Of a stretch of 64,000 nucleotides of DNA, positions 45,195-57,240 are shown piece by piece. The position numbers and the translations under genes were made by a program. Positions within the stretch are counted from its first letter, which is position 1, and each line of letters begins with the position of its first letter. Origin of the DNA: Dipteronia dyeriana (taxonomy: Eukaryota > Streptophyta > Magnoliopsida > Sapindales > Sapindaceae); contig CM065298.1 in the NCBI GenBank assembly GCA_032871835.1, forward strand, positions 94,611,891-94,675,890, read 5' to 3'. Below the pieces are notes generated by a model that made no database searches, was not told the DNA's origin, and was given only the letters and a program-made list of their open reading frames with translations.

Positions 45195-45720
45195 TAATGC
45201 AAACAAGTTTATAATCTTGGGCAAAAAAACTCGAACTCTTAAGAAAAAAGTTTGATCCCTCACAAAAAAAAGCTCAATCATTAAAAAAAAAACTCGATCC
45301 TTAATAAAAAAAAACTCAATTATGTAAAAAAAAGTTCGATCCCTTACAAAAAAAGTACGATCATGTACAAAAAAACTCGATCCCAAAAAAAAAAACTCGA
45401 TCATGTAAAAAAAAACTCGATCCCTCACAAAAAAAAGCTTGATCATATAAAAAAAAGCTTGATCCTTAACAAAAAAAAATCGATCATGTAAAAAAAAAAA
45501 GCTCGATCATGTATAAAAAAAAAAAAAAAAGTCCGATCACTCACAAAAAAAGCTTGATCCCTTACAAAAAAGCTCGATAATGTAAAAAAAAACTTGATCC
45601 CTTACAAAAAATGCTCGATCATGTACAAACAATTCGATCCCTTACAAAAAAATCTCGATCCTTAATAAAAAAAACTCGATCATGTAAAAAAAAAAACTCG
45701 ATCCCTTACAAAAATTCTCG
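45195..45720. repeat. CTCGATCCCTTACAAAAAA tandem array
   Basis: Units alternate CTCGATCCCTTACAAAAAA and CTCGATCATGTAAAAAAA, about 18-22 bp, so the array has a dimer-like higher-order pattern in places. The frames crossing it (45189-45446 minus, 45611-45859 plus) are repeat artefacts. Confidence 0.9.
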
Positions 45721-45806
45721 GACGTGTTTCAAAAAAGCTCGGAAATGTTTCAAAAAGTTTCAAAAACCAAGATATTCATCTTCGTCAATACACAACAGAT
45801 CAAATA

Positions 45807-45809
<3 letters not shown>

Positions 45810-45845
<36 letters not shown>
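45810..45845. repeat. Poly-C tract of 36 bases
   Basis: An uninterrupted C-run lies between the array and the conserved segment of element 3. In element 1 the equivalent place has only short G/C runs (GGGGGG), so the tract expanded in this copy. Its length may be partly an assembly estimate. Confidence 0.9.
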
Positions 45846-45846
<1 letters not shown>

Positions 45847-46066
45847 CCGCACGAGCTGATCAAACAGCTCGACCCCCGAATGCGTCTGCGTAACGCCACT
45901 CCGTCAACGAGACTTTATCTCTCTAATTTATAACTCTGTAAATAAATGAAAGAAATTTGATGTAGAACAACTATTGATGATATTTTTATCCGTTCACCAT
46001 AATAGGTGTATTTTAAACATAAGTTATTAAAGCAGTGACTGTGTTGAAATGACACCTCTAAAAAGT

Positions 46067-46982
46067 AATATTTATTTTTTGACCCAAATTATCACTGCAC
46101 TGGTTATTCAATAGATTTTGCTATTATGCAAATTATTTATAAATAACGAGGAGTTTTGAGATTTTTAATCATCGTTATCATCTCTTGGATCCCATTAGGT
46201 CCATAATGATCATTGTCAGGTACAGAGACGAAGCCATCTCCGGGAAATTGAAAGTGCGCAATATAAAAAAATTTAGAACTTTAATAGAATGATGTATATA
46301 AAAAAGGAATTAGAATAAAATTTTAATTAAACTTAAAAAAAAAATGTGGACTAGAGGAGGCCACAGCCCCTCTAGACCATAACTTGGCATCGGTATCGGT
46401 ATCGGTCAAGTGCTTGATTCAATCACAAGTTCAGGTCGAAAACGATCACTAATTATAAAATACTAAAATAGATTTGGTTATTAAACAGATTATTTATAGT
46501 TAAAGAGTAGTTAAGGAATTTTTAAAAATCTTTTGGATCCCAGTTTAGGTCCACAAATAATCACCGTTAAGGTAGATATGTCGGCGGTTCGGTTCAAACC
46601 AGTGAACCGAATCAAAACCGAACCGTTGGAAACCGAAAACCGAAAACCGAAACCGAAACCGAACCGTTTTGGAAGGTTTGGAACCGGAACTGAATGGTTC
46701 TAACAATTTTCTTTTGTTTCACTGTTACAGTAAAAGAAAAAAAAAACCGTCTGAACCAAAACCGGACGGAACCGGAATCAGAACCGGCGACAAGTCTACG
46801 TCAAGGTGCTTCATTCAAGTTATGTCACTTGCAAGTTGCAAACAATTATATATTCTCGTCTTTTTGACTAATTGCAAACATAGCATTTCTCAGCAAATTT
46901 ACAGAATGCATTGATGAAATCATTTAACATATTATTTGAATCAACACATTATTTGAATTGAATTTTGGTTTACTTTTATCGT

Positions 46983-47024
<42 letters not shown>

Positions 47025-47049
47025 CATGCGTTTAGCTTATTTAGAGAAT
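46067..47049. other. Spacer with GGTTCGG-rich hAT-like remnant and AT microsatellite
   Basis: About 46570-46800 is full of AACCGAAACCG and GGAACCGGAA words, like the hAT-type MITE ends at 4658 and 63501. An AT repeat occupies about 46988-47022. No gene seen. Confidence 0.45.
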
Positions 47050-47050
47050 C

Positions 47051-47135
47051 AAAATAACGTGTGTTGTGATGATGTCACCCTTTTAATAACTTAAGTTTAA
47101 AAGACACATATTATGGTAAATTATCCAAATTACCC
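47051..47135 (+). repeat. Left terminal inverted repeat of the large MULE
   Basis: Reads GTGTTGTGATGATGTCACCC, then TTAATAACTTAAGTTTAAAA and GACACATATTATGGTAAATT. The inverted right end carries the same blocks with about one mismatch in four. Confidence 0.75.
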
Positions 47136-47459
47136 CTAAACTTTAATTTTTAAAAAGCAACTTTCTGAACTCGTCGGTATCTCCCCAAAAAAGTTGTCTG
47201 AAAAACTTGTCTTTCTCTTTAAAAAAGTTGTCTCTCTCCAGATTCTGCACTAAAAGGTAACAAATATTTATGATCTTCACTTAAAATTCTTTTATGCATT
47301 TCAGATATTTTGCATTCATTTCTGTGTGGGTTAACAATGTATCCATTCCTCGATAATATATGTTATTTCCCGTTTTTATAAGAACATGTATGAACATTGA
47401 AAAGATCCGAGCTTTTTTCTTGTATGATTGAGAATATTTAAAGATGAACCGAGCTTATT

Positions 47460-48215
47460 TTATATTGAAACGAGCTTTTGTTTATTTTGAAAAAAGCTCG
47501 ATTATTTGAAAAAAATGCTCGACAAAAAAATGCTCGATCCCTTAGGAAAAGGTCTTGATCCTTGGATAAAAGTTCTCGAACCGTTATAAATGTTCTCGAT
47601 AATTTTACAAATAATCTCGATCCCTTAAAAAAGCTCTCGATCCCTTAGAAAAAATTCTCGATCCCTTAGAAAAAATTCTCGATCCCTTAGAAAAAGTTCT
47701 CAATCCCTTAGAAAAAGTTCTCAATCCCTTAGAAAATGTTTTCGATCATTTGATAAAAGTTCTCAATCCCTTGATAAAAGTTCTCGATAATTTGACAAAT
47801 ATTCTCGATCCCTTAAAAAAGTTCTCGAACCGTTAGAAATGTTCTCGATCCCTTAGAAAAAGTTCTCGTTCCCTTGTTAAAAGTTCTCGAACTGTTATAA
47901 AAAGTTCTCGATAATTTGACAAATATTATCGATCCCTTAGAAAAAGTTCTCGATCCCTCGATAAAAGTTCTCGAATCGAACCATCATAAAAGTTCTCGAT
48001 CCGTTGTAAAATATTCTCGAACCATTGAAAAAGTTCTCGATCCCTTATAAAAAGAACTCGATCCCTTATAAAAAGTACTCGATCCATTTGAAAAAAGCTC
48101 GATCACTTAGAAAATGTTCTCGATCCCTTTCCAAAAAGCTCGATCCGTTTGTAAATGTTCTCGATCCATTATAAAAAAAGCTCAATCCTGAAGAACATGT
48201 TCTCGATCCCTTACA
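47460..48215 (+). repeat. Left subterminal CTCGATCCCTTAGAAAAA array
   Basis: Units of about 20-21 bp, consensus TTCTCGATCCCTTAGAAAAA, with some GATAATTTGACAAAT variants. Just upstream (47405-47480) a few units face the other way (CGAGCTTTTTTC, CGAGCTTATTTTA), so the array has an orientation switch near 47480, as in element 1. It ends about 90 bp before the transposase start. Confidence 0.9.
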
Positions 48216-48304
48216 ATTGAGAAATTTTTGAAATTCTTAGTAATTGTAAAAGTAATTTTTTTTATTCGTTAATAATTGTTTGTGATGGTGAATTTCACAG
48301 GACA

Positions 48305-50582
48305 ATGGATCGAGTTAGATTAGTCATATCTTACAATGGTCGATGGGAGCAATTACCTGATGAAAGTCAGAGGTTTCTTGGTTCCGATAACCAAGGAATG
48401 TATGTGTCCAGAAATATGACTTACGAAGAGCTGGTGTCGATCGTACAAACCGTTGTGAAGTACGATGTGAACAAATACATTGCTGATCTACAATCTATAT
48501 CAATCGTTCTCGGGACAACATGTCGCATATTTATAATAAATGATGATGATGTTTTGTTTATGCTAGGGGAAGATAGGGTGATCCCTTAAGTATGTGTCAG
48601 TTTAATTGAGAGGGTTGCAAGAGGTGTCATCGGTGAAGAAATTCCTCATCATGATAACACCCAATATTTTTGATCTTCAGACGAAAACAACCATTTGTTC
48701 ACAGAAAGAAGTGGGATTGACGGTAGGGAAAACCTATGGGGTGTCCCACCGGAAGTAGCCGACCATGGTGATATAGTTGGAGCTCAATTGGACGATGATT
48801 TCAGTTGTTAAATTGAAATGAATGTTGGGCAGTACAACCACCAATACAATGAGATGTACAATGGCATGAACAATGAGCGGAACAATGAATCTCATAACTT
48901 ACCAATTCATGAGGTGGCTAATGAGCCAAATTTACATCTGGTACATAATGTAGCGAACAATGAGAAAGATGAAGAACCGTTCGAAACGGAAAGACGTGTA
49001 AGACTTATACACAGATGTAGTTCCACAGCAGTAGATATAGCTGGGACATCTAAGGTCCGTCTTGATGTAACTCCAGCTGATTCTGAGAATACCAGAACGT
49101 GGGTTATTCCAGGAGCAGAATCATACTCGTTTGGTATAGGTAGAAGCAGGAACTTGGTAGAAGATGAACCTACCAGCATGATATATAAAGGTCAATTTTT
49201 TCCTACTAAAAAGAATTTGAACAGATTGGCTGGGCATTTTACAATGCGGCACAACTTCGAGTGAATGTGAAAAGGTCGAATAAGACAAAACTACATCTGG
49301 TTTGTTTGATGGAAAACTGTACGTGTAAGTTAAGAGCGGTTAGGAGAGATGAAGCTACATACTTTCAAGTAAGAAGTTTTATCAACGAACACACTTTTCT
49401 GTTGGAGGAGATTCATCACCACCATCGACAAGCTAGTGCAGTCATAATTGAAGAAGTGGTTGCACCTAGATTGCAGCAACAAGATGGTCGACTAATGTGT
49501 CCGAATGATATAATCGACGACATGAAAACAATGTATGGTATCCAAATAATGTACATTAAGGCACATCAAGCCCTTGATTATGCATTGTCACTGACCTATG
49601 GAACGCATGAGGAAAGCTTCCAACTGCTGCCATCATTCAGTTACGTGTTGGAACAACAAAATCCCGGAACGATTACTGACTTACAGTGCGATGAAAATGG
49701 TAAATTCCTATACTTTTTCAAGTCGTTAGGTGCCTCACTCAGAGGATTCCAGTGGTGTATGTGTCCAGTTATTGTCGTTGATGGTACCCATTTAAAGGGT
49801 AGATTCGGGGGCACAATGTTTGTTGCAACTGCACAAGATAGGAATGAACAAGTTTATCCAATTGCTTTTAGGTACGGTGACTCGAAAAACAATCTATCAT
49901 GGGAGTGGTTTTTGGATTGCTTGAAAGGTGCCCTTGGCCATACAGATGATTTGGTTTTCATTTCTGATCGACATGCAAGCATTGAAGCAGAGATTTCTTT
50001 AGTGTTCCCTTATGCCACCCATACCATATGTTGCTGGCACTTTTATGAAAATATTAAGAAGCGATATCATAGAAAGGATGTTGCTGTAATAATGGACAAA
50101 GTAGTCCGAGTGTACACCGAGTTGCAATATAACGGACACATGGAAGAGTTACGAAACTTGCACCTGAATGCATATGAATATGTAATTGATGACGGTCCAC
50201 ACAAGTGGTCCCATGTACACTGCCCTGACAGAAGATATAGGGTCATGACAACAAATGCTGCAGAATGCATAAACTCATGCCTAAAATTTGCACGGCAACT
50301 GCCTATGTTGACTTTGGTAGAGTTTTGAATCCAAGCTTCAGTAGACAAGCAGGCCGCCCGAGGGCTTCACACTGTATCTCGTCTTCGGAGAGAACAACTA
50401 CACAAAATTGTAGACGATGTGGACAACCAGGGCATAATTCGAAGAGATGTTCTAACCCAGCTTTGACTAATGAAGGTCCGAGCAGAGTCATTCCTGAGGA
50501 ATACAGACGCAAGTGTAGTATCTGTCATACAGTTGGTCACAACAGACAGACGTGTCCTACTAGAGACTCCACCATGGAATGA
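48305..50582 (+). pseudogene. MuDR-type MULE transposase pseudogene
   Basis: The N-terminal MuDR-like domain starts at 48305 (MDRVRLVISYNGRW). It is followed in the same frame by three stops (48587-48589, about 48671, about 48809), then by a second zinc-binding-type N-terminal segment (TSMIYKGQFFPTKKNLNRL). One base appears lost near 49261. The catalytic MULE domain is well preserved: first Asp in VIVVDGTHLKG (49780-49782), second Asp in FISDRHASI (49966-49968), the CxxH-type pair in ICCWHF near 50030, and the likely Glu in TTNAAECINS (50263-50265). After QLPMLTLVEF the sequence jumps to the C-terminal AGRPR region, so the SWIM zinc finger is deleted. Two CCHC knuckles close it (CRRCGQPGHNSKRC, CSICHTVGHNRQTC). 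It once cut and joined the element's ends. Confidence 0.88.
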
Positions 50583-50780
50583 TTTGAGGCGTTATCATGA
50601 TGACATTGTGATAATTTGAACTCATATGACTTGTTCATTAACTGAAATGCAATTGTATTTAAATATGATTTGTATATATACAAATGTAAACATTTTTATA
50701 CAAAAGAATAGGTAAATATACAAAAGAATTGGTACATATACAAAATAATTGGTACATATACAAATGAATACTACATAAAT

Positions 50781-53417
50781 CTAAACGGGCCGGGAGTTTG
50801 TAAATATTTTAACTACCATCTTCTCCCGAATGATCCCCATATCGTCTTCCGACCAATAGAAATCCTTTCTGTTCGCCAGTAAGTACTCGATCAATCTCAA
50901 CATGTGGGGACCACAGTTACCCTTGCAGTTGGACACATTAACAAGCGTTAAAAAAAATTAGGATAATAATGACACAATCTCAAAGTTACTATTACAAAAT
51001 GTCTTACGATTTCTTCTGTTGGGGGATACATTTTTCGGACACCACATTGACTGAGAAGGGCTTACTTGTCTTCTCAAATTTCTCAAGTTAAGTCGGTCGT
51101 GCAGTATGAAACCCGGCCTGATGCAACATCGAGGGCACAAAGTAGTGCAATGGGGCTACTTGCTGCTTCCGGATATATGTTGGGACCTCCTGTCTCCAGG
51201 GGTCGACTATGAACATCTTCCCACATGTGAGGTCGACAGTCACCGGTAGCCAATGTTGGTGCACAATGTTGCACGGTATCAGAACCTGTAAACGTAAACA
51301 CCAGGTTTTAGGATGTACAAAGACATTTATATTTGTTATTGCAAACCAAGTAACACTTACCATGCCAACCTCATGCCACGAACGACATCCAATCGGGGCA
51401 CCACCAAGCACCGTCGTAAGGTTGTCATCCTTCCACCAAGACCTTAAAACATTCCACCGCATCGTGGTGATCTTCCCACGAGAATCACGAGGCATCATTT
51501 TCCTATACCGGTGCTCCAGAAAAGACTGTAGAAACACAAACTCAAAATTATTAATGTTTTCCCTACAAATCTACAAGCATGCGTAATCATTACTAATTTT
51601 AGTACTTACAAAAAACTGTGTATCCAATATGTTGACCATTTGACTGTACACATTCAGGAAAGCCTTTAATGCTTCCAAAGAATATGGAGGTATGCGTCCA
51701 TATGTTGGGAATATATACAGGTAATAAAGTGTTAGGAGGCTTACACATCTAAAACAAATATTAAAAACAGAATTTACGGTCCCACGTACCTCATCATCAA
51801 CATCCATGAAGTTGGTATGCATCCGATGGAACCATGCAGCATCAACTGGCTCTAGCAAATCAACATCACGTCTGCATTAATGTCCCATCAGCTACACATT
51901 TATTTAATTAATTAGAAGAAAAACTGACACCTAAATAACAAAGAAATTTACTTACAGTTCCCCGTTTATGTTCTTCTTGAAGGCTCGGTAAGCCTTCAAC
52001 TGGTTACCGTCTACCAGTCCGTGGGGATTAATTTCATGGTTAGGTCCCTCAAGTATTACCCTCGCCCTCTTAGGTCGGCACGGATCTGTGTACGGGCTAA
52101 GCAACTGCCAACCGTTCTTCAGTACACGCCTCTACGATTGAACTCCCCCCACCGGGGTGTGCTGCAATGATGAGCTTCTTTCCATGTGTGGCTGGATCGA
52201 AGTAGTCGGTGGAGGGGGAGCATGTTGCTCGCTTGGAGAATGAGAGGGCCGACCGCTCGTTCGGAGGGGGAGGGGGAGCCTGCTGCTCGAGGGGAGGTGG
52301 AGGGGGAGCCTACTGCTCGCTCGGAGGTGGAGGAGGAGCCTGTTGTTGTTGGGGTTTATACCCTAAAGATATAATTTGTAAATGGATTTATGAAACAAAT
52401 AAAAAGAAAAGTTCAATTCATTCTTGTAATGTTATTTATTTTATAAACTTGTGCATATATTTAAACATCCAAGATTGCCAGATGTAATCTCGAACTGTGT
52501 ATATGAGTGTCATATACGGAAGGATACAGTAAGAGACGTGCAATCTAAAGAGTCCATAGATAGCAAATAAAGTTGGGTACTTTATTTGTGGTTAATCTAT
52601 AGCTGCGGTCCATTCCGTAATGTATGATGATTCTATCCTGAATCATTCATATGAGATATGGGAATGGAGACACCTTGTATGATGTGATCATATATGACTG
52701 AGCCATGATCTATATGAATCTCTCACCGATATCCGTATACCGATGAGATTCATATATATCAACTAATGATGGCTATATGTGGGTGATCTTAATCCTGAGT
52801 GTCTTATCGACTCCTTCAGGTTAAATCGTAGTCTTTAATATACCATGGGTGAGGTCAGATGCATTTCCTGATCAATATACTCCGTATGTTGGGATTGCGG
52901 TTTGGCTTGTAGCTGAGAAGGTTTGTACACAATAGTGGAATCCACCAATTCTTATGAGAAGTAGATGGTAGTTCCCTTAAGGGTTGATTCGGGACTTGGA
53001 CAATATGAGTGCTCTCCTAATTCCGTGAGGAAATAGGATTTATTGTTCATTATAGAATCAATGGTACTTAAAGGATATATGTAATTAGAGGGATATAACG
53101 GACATTATGATCCAGCTCTAATTATGAACTACTGTGGACAATCACACCATGTGTAATAGTTATATCGATGGACACCGAGTTGTATCGGTCTGTGTAAAAG
53201 CATCTACAGTTGAGAAAGTGCAGATTCGGGTTTTTAGGAGAATAACACCGGAGTTAATAATCAAGGAATATTAATTAAAGAGTTTAATTAATGATTCCGA
53301 GGATTATTGGAGCTCAAAATACTATGGGTCCATTAGGTCCTCTTGCTAGTCCGATCGATTTAGGTAACAAGAGTCACTGTTAATTAATTGGATTGTCCAA
53401 TTTATTGTGTTACAAAA

Positions 53418-53477
<60 letters not shown>

Positions 53478-53807
53478 GAAATTAATTGAATAATGAGATT
53501 ATTTAATTATATTGATAATTATGAATTATGAATTAACTATTAATTGGAGGGTGTTAGTTGATTTATGGATTTAGGTGAATATAAAATAATAGGATTATTT
53601 TATTTTACTAAATCATTTATCTAAATATTTGAATTTAAGTTTAAATTTAAAATATTTATTATCACTTTTAATATATTAGATATATTTGAAAAGAATAATT
53701 AAACGATATATGTTAATTAATAACACTACATTGGATACAAATTGGTATGTACACATGAAACATTAGTCAAAAGAAGAATTTGTATATGATACAAATACTT
53801 AATACCG

Positions 53808-53854
<47 letters not shown>

Positions 53855-56309
53855 ATAAAAGAGGCAATTATAGGCGTGATTTTTTAGGGTGAAAAAGGAA
53901 GCAGGCAAGATAGTATATATTTGTGAAAAACAAAGCAAGCTATTTGAGTGGGATAAAGAAATATTTTTTTGGTGTGTATATGATACACAAGCAAAAAAAA
54001 AACATAATTTTTTGTATGAGATGTAATTTATGTGTGCGTAAAATCAATACACCAAATCAAGAAGAAAGAATTTCTTCAAATATTTCTCTACATCCTCCAT
54101 TCAAGTTCCTGAGACCATGACGCTCCCACACGCAGTTACCAGTCCCGGGAGATAACAAGGAAGATCGAGTGGTTCAGACAGGAGCTTCCAAACGTTGGTA
54201 AGATTGGTTCAGACAAGAGAATAATGTAAAGTGAAGGAGCATCCAAACGTTGGTATGTTCTTCTGATTTTATTGATTACAATTTCCTATGTATACATATT
54301 GTATGTATTAGTTCCGAAAAATAATTATGATCCAAAGTTCATTGGTCCCAGATACAGATTATGATCTGTATTAAAAATTTTAAAACCTAGTTTCGTTGCG
54401 TAACCGATGAACGGGATTCCAACAGTTGCTCGCTCTGAGCGGGAGGGGGGTCGGCTGCTCACTTGGAGGTGGAGGGGGAGCATGTTGCTCGCTCGGAGGT
54501 GGAGGGGGAGCCTGCTGCTCCCTCCGAGGGGCAGGGGAGACGGCTGCTCCCTCGAAGGGGGAGGGGGAGCCTGTTGCTAAAGGGTAGGGGGATGGGAGAC
54601 TGAGCCCCACTCTCCATAACTGCCCTTCCGGTATGTGGATCCTCCCTATGCTGATACATATGCGTCCTGAAGCCATGAAGGCCCCCGATCAATATAAGCA
54701 ACTCCCTATGTTGTTGTTGTCGATCCTCCTCGCTCTTTCGGATCAAATCCAGCAACTCCCGGTGCTGTTGTTGTCGACCATCCTCCCTCTTCTGTAGGGC
54801 TTCACGTAACTCGTTGAACTGATGTTCCCATGGGGCCTAAAATCATGTAACATTGTTAGTACTAAAACAATCAACAGATCTTGTTAATACAAACAAAAGT
54901 ACCACCTCAAATTACTTCCTCATCACGTCCAACGCCTGCACGGGGAATCCCCTGTAGCGGCACCAGGTCCTGGGGTGGTAAACCGAACCCTTATACGCCT
55001 TGCTTGCTGAGGAGACAGCTCAGATCTGCCAGTGTCCATGCCATTAAAATCTGCACCCGTTGGGTCTGAAGGCTCCGTCTCACTACACCTCCCACCCCCA
55101 TCCTCCTCCTCGGGACGATCTGCACTAATAGTCGGATCATGGACAGTAGGAAGGTGAACCTTGTCGTCCTGCACATACGGGCTCCCCCCTTCACTTAGGC
55201 CTGCGAAGTACGGTGCCACCGCCTCAGCTTCTGTGGGCACGATTTCCATCCTCACAGACATTTGAAAGCTTAGTTAGATGAATGTCATTATTACTTATAG
55301 TAAGTAATATAACGATTAACAAATTAAATAATTACCCTAGCACTAAAAATCTTGTCAAGCTTCTTCTCTCTAGGTTGTTTGGTCAACTCCCACTTCAACA
55401 TACAAGGAGAAAGGTCTGTAACCCTTCGAGTCCAGAAATGGACGCCCAGTTGGGGGATGACCTCGAAAGCAAATATCTACATCAAAGATAAGTACAGTTA
55501 TAATCCAAAACAATTTTGGAAACAAAATTTAATGTACATGTTGGAAATCAAATTTCTTACCAAAAGGGCATGTGATAGACCGTAAATGTTGTACCCCTCC
55601 ACGGAATGTACAACATCGCCCTGTGACTTCTGGCGTCCTCACTTCGTCGCGGTAACGCATGCTTGAATGAAAAGATAGAATTCCTATAGACGAGGGCACC
55701 CCACGGGAATGCATCGAAGGCATTGAGGTCATCTACCAACCAAAACGGCCAAACTGGAATCTTCAATCTCTCGTCCACCCCGATCAATATCTAGTTCAAC
55801 ATGTAAATGAGGCACAACTTCACAACATCGTACGCCTGTTGAAACTCTCTGCGGGTAAGAACAAACCTCAAGTCATCCAACGGTACCTCATCGTGTCCAG
55901 GAAAGTACCATTGATGTATGTCATTCTCCACTGCAACATAAATACTAGTGTTCGGTACGACTCCAAAACGTAATCCGGTGATGAGGCTAAATTTCACCTT
56001 TGAAAACCTGACCACATGGTTCTCTAACAAGAACCGTATCTCATCTGTCGGCTCATCATGGTCCAACTCCAGCAACAGCAGCTGATGAATAACACCACCC
56101 GAAAACTTCAGCTCCCGGTGCATCGACATGAAATGCCCAAAACAGGAGGCAATGAACCGACGTCGATTCTCAACAGTAAAATCTTCAGGGACTCGGTTAA
56201 GTGCATCGTCTATACGGGCGAGGGCTTCAAAATGGTCGTGTCGGGTCAATTTTCCCTTGAACCAATCTCCCTCTGGAGTTTCAAGCAAATTCTTCAACAT
56301 GTTCGTCAT
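50781..56309 (-). pseudogene. DUF1985 plus Ulp1-like cysteine protease gene of the MULE, broken
   Basis: The start is ATG at 56309, just after a splice acceptor. Exon 1 (56309-55561) encodes a DUF1985 domain (ALNRVPEDF, FSLITGLRFG, WPFWLVDDLNAFDAFPWG) with an in-frame TAG at 55793-55791. Exon 2 (55476-55336) encodes the LGVHFWTRRV and CMLKWEL region. A poly-Pro/acidic linker region (55268-54430) follows, then a 2.1-kb solo LTR (52347-54424), then more linker. The C48 protease comes last: intron 51360-51286, His in HQHWLPVTVDL (51255-51253), Asp in FIVDPW (51204-51202) and Cys in GNCGPHMLRLIEYL (50915-50913), with the stop at 50783-50781. The triad order His-Asp-Cys fits Ulp1 SUMO-protease folds. 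Its role in MULE biology is unknown. Confidence 0.8.
52347..54424 (+). mobile_element. Solo LTR of a Copia-type retrotransposon, nested in the MULE
   Basis: Begins TGTTGGGGTTTATACCC and ends GGGATTCCAACA, with the 5'-TGTTGG..CCAACA-3' ends of plant Copia LTRs. Flanks are GTTGT (52342-52346) and GTTGC (54425-54429), a 5-bp target duplication with one change. On both sides the host is the same CTGCTCGCTCGGAGG-type low-complexity sequence. TATAAAAGAGGC at about 53856 may be the LTR promoter, supporting plus orientation. Two AT microsatellites (53421-53474, about 53810-53849) lie inside. No internal genes, so recombination between LTRs probably removed the body. Confidence 0.82.
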
Positions 56310-56344
56310 CTGCAATGTCACAAACAATACATCAGTAAACTGGA

Positions 56345-57240
56345 AAAATATTAGAAAATATTCTCGATCATTTGAAACAAATTCTCAATACTTTGAAAAT
56401 ATTCTCAATCCTTTGAAAAAGTTCTTGATCCTTTGAAAAAGTTCTCGATCCTTTGAAAAAGTTCTCGATCCTTTGGAAATAGTCTCGATCTTTTGAAAAA
56501 CCTCTCGATTCATTGAAAAATCTTCTCGATCATTTTAAAATATCTCGACCCTTTGAAAAACATTCTCGATAGTTAGAAAAATATTCTCGATCCTTTGAAA
56601 ACATTCTCGATCCTTTGAAAATAGTCTCGATCCTTTTTATAAACCTCTCGATTCTTAGAAAAATATTCTCGATCATTTTAAAAAATCTCGACCCTTTGAA
56701 AAACATTCTCGATCGTTTGAAAAAATTCTCGATCGTTTGAAAATAGTCTCGATCCTTTGAAAAACCTCTCGATTCTTTGAAAAATCTTCTCGATCATTTT
56801 ATAAAATCTGGACCCTTTGAAAAACATTCTCGATCGTTAGAAAAATATTCTCGATCGTTTGAAAAAATTCTCGATACTTTGAAAAACCTCTCGATACTTT
56901 GAAAAACCTCTCGATTCTTTGAAAAATCTTCTCGATTACTTGAAAAATCTTCTCGATCATTTTAAAAAATCTAGATCCTTTGAAAAACATTCTCGATCTT
57001 TAGAAAGATATTCTCGATCGTTTTAAAAAATTCTCGATCCTTTGAAAATAGTCTCGATCATTTGAAAAACCTCTTGATTATTTGAAAAATCTTCTCGATC
57101 ATTTAACAAAATCTCGACCCTTTGAAAAACATTCTCGATCGTTAGAAAAATATTCTCGATCGTTTCAAACAATTTCTCAATCCTTTAAAAATATTCTCGA
57201 TACTTTGAAAATGTTCTCGATCTTTTGAGAAATAATGTCG
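56345..57240 (+). repeat. Right subterminal CTCGATCCTTTGAAAAA array
   Basis: Units of about 17-21 bp, consensus TTCTCGATCCTTTGAAAAAC. In the middle they form higher-order blocks: a set of AACATTCTCGATCGTT, AATAGTCTCGATCCTTT, AACCTCTCGATTCTTT and ATCTTCTCGATCATTTT recurs about every 80-250 bp. It lies upstream of the Ulp1-like exon 1, in the 5' leader or first intron of that gene. Confidence 0.9.

Larger units (their letters stand above)
44847..46066 (-). mobile_element. Non-autonomous MULE relative with CTCGATC array (element 3)
   Basis: Terminal inverted repeats are clear. The left begins ACTTTTTTTTATGAGTTGTA and reads CACCTATTATGGTGAAC; the right, inverted, begins ACTTTTTAGAGGTGTCATTT and reads CACCTATTATGGTGAACGG. 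The segment at about 45725-45930, inverted, matches 8555-8860 of element 1 (ACGCAGACGCATTCGGGGG, TTTTTGAAACATTTC, TTGAAACACGTCCGAG). It therefore lies in the opposite orientation to element 1. No coding capacity and no matching 9-bp flanks. Confidence 0.78.

Noticed and set aside
45189..45446. Minus-strand open frame rich in Phe, Arg and Asp
   Set aside because: Translation of the array in element 3, with no non-repeat sequence.
49261..50328. Intact 355-residue transposase as a working host gene
   Set aside because: It is the middle of a larger MuDR transposase that has upstream stops, a frameshift and a missing SWIM region, inside an element with terminal repeats. Domestication is not supported.
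52209..52374. Gly/Ala-rich frames on the plus strand
   Set aside because: Antisense shadow of the low-complexity linker of the Ulp1-like gene on the minus strand.
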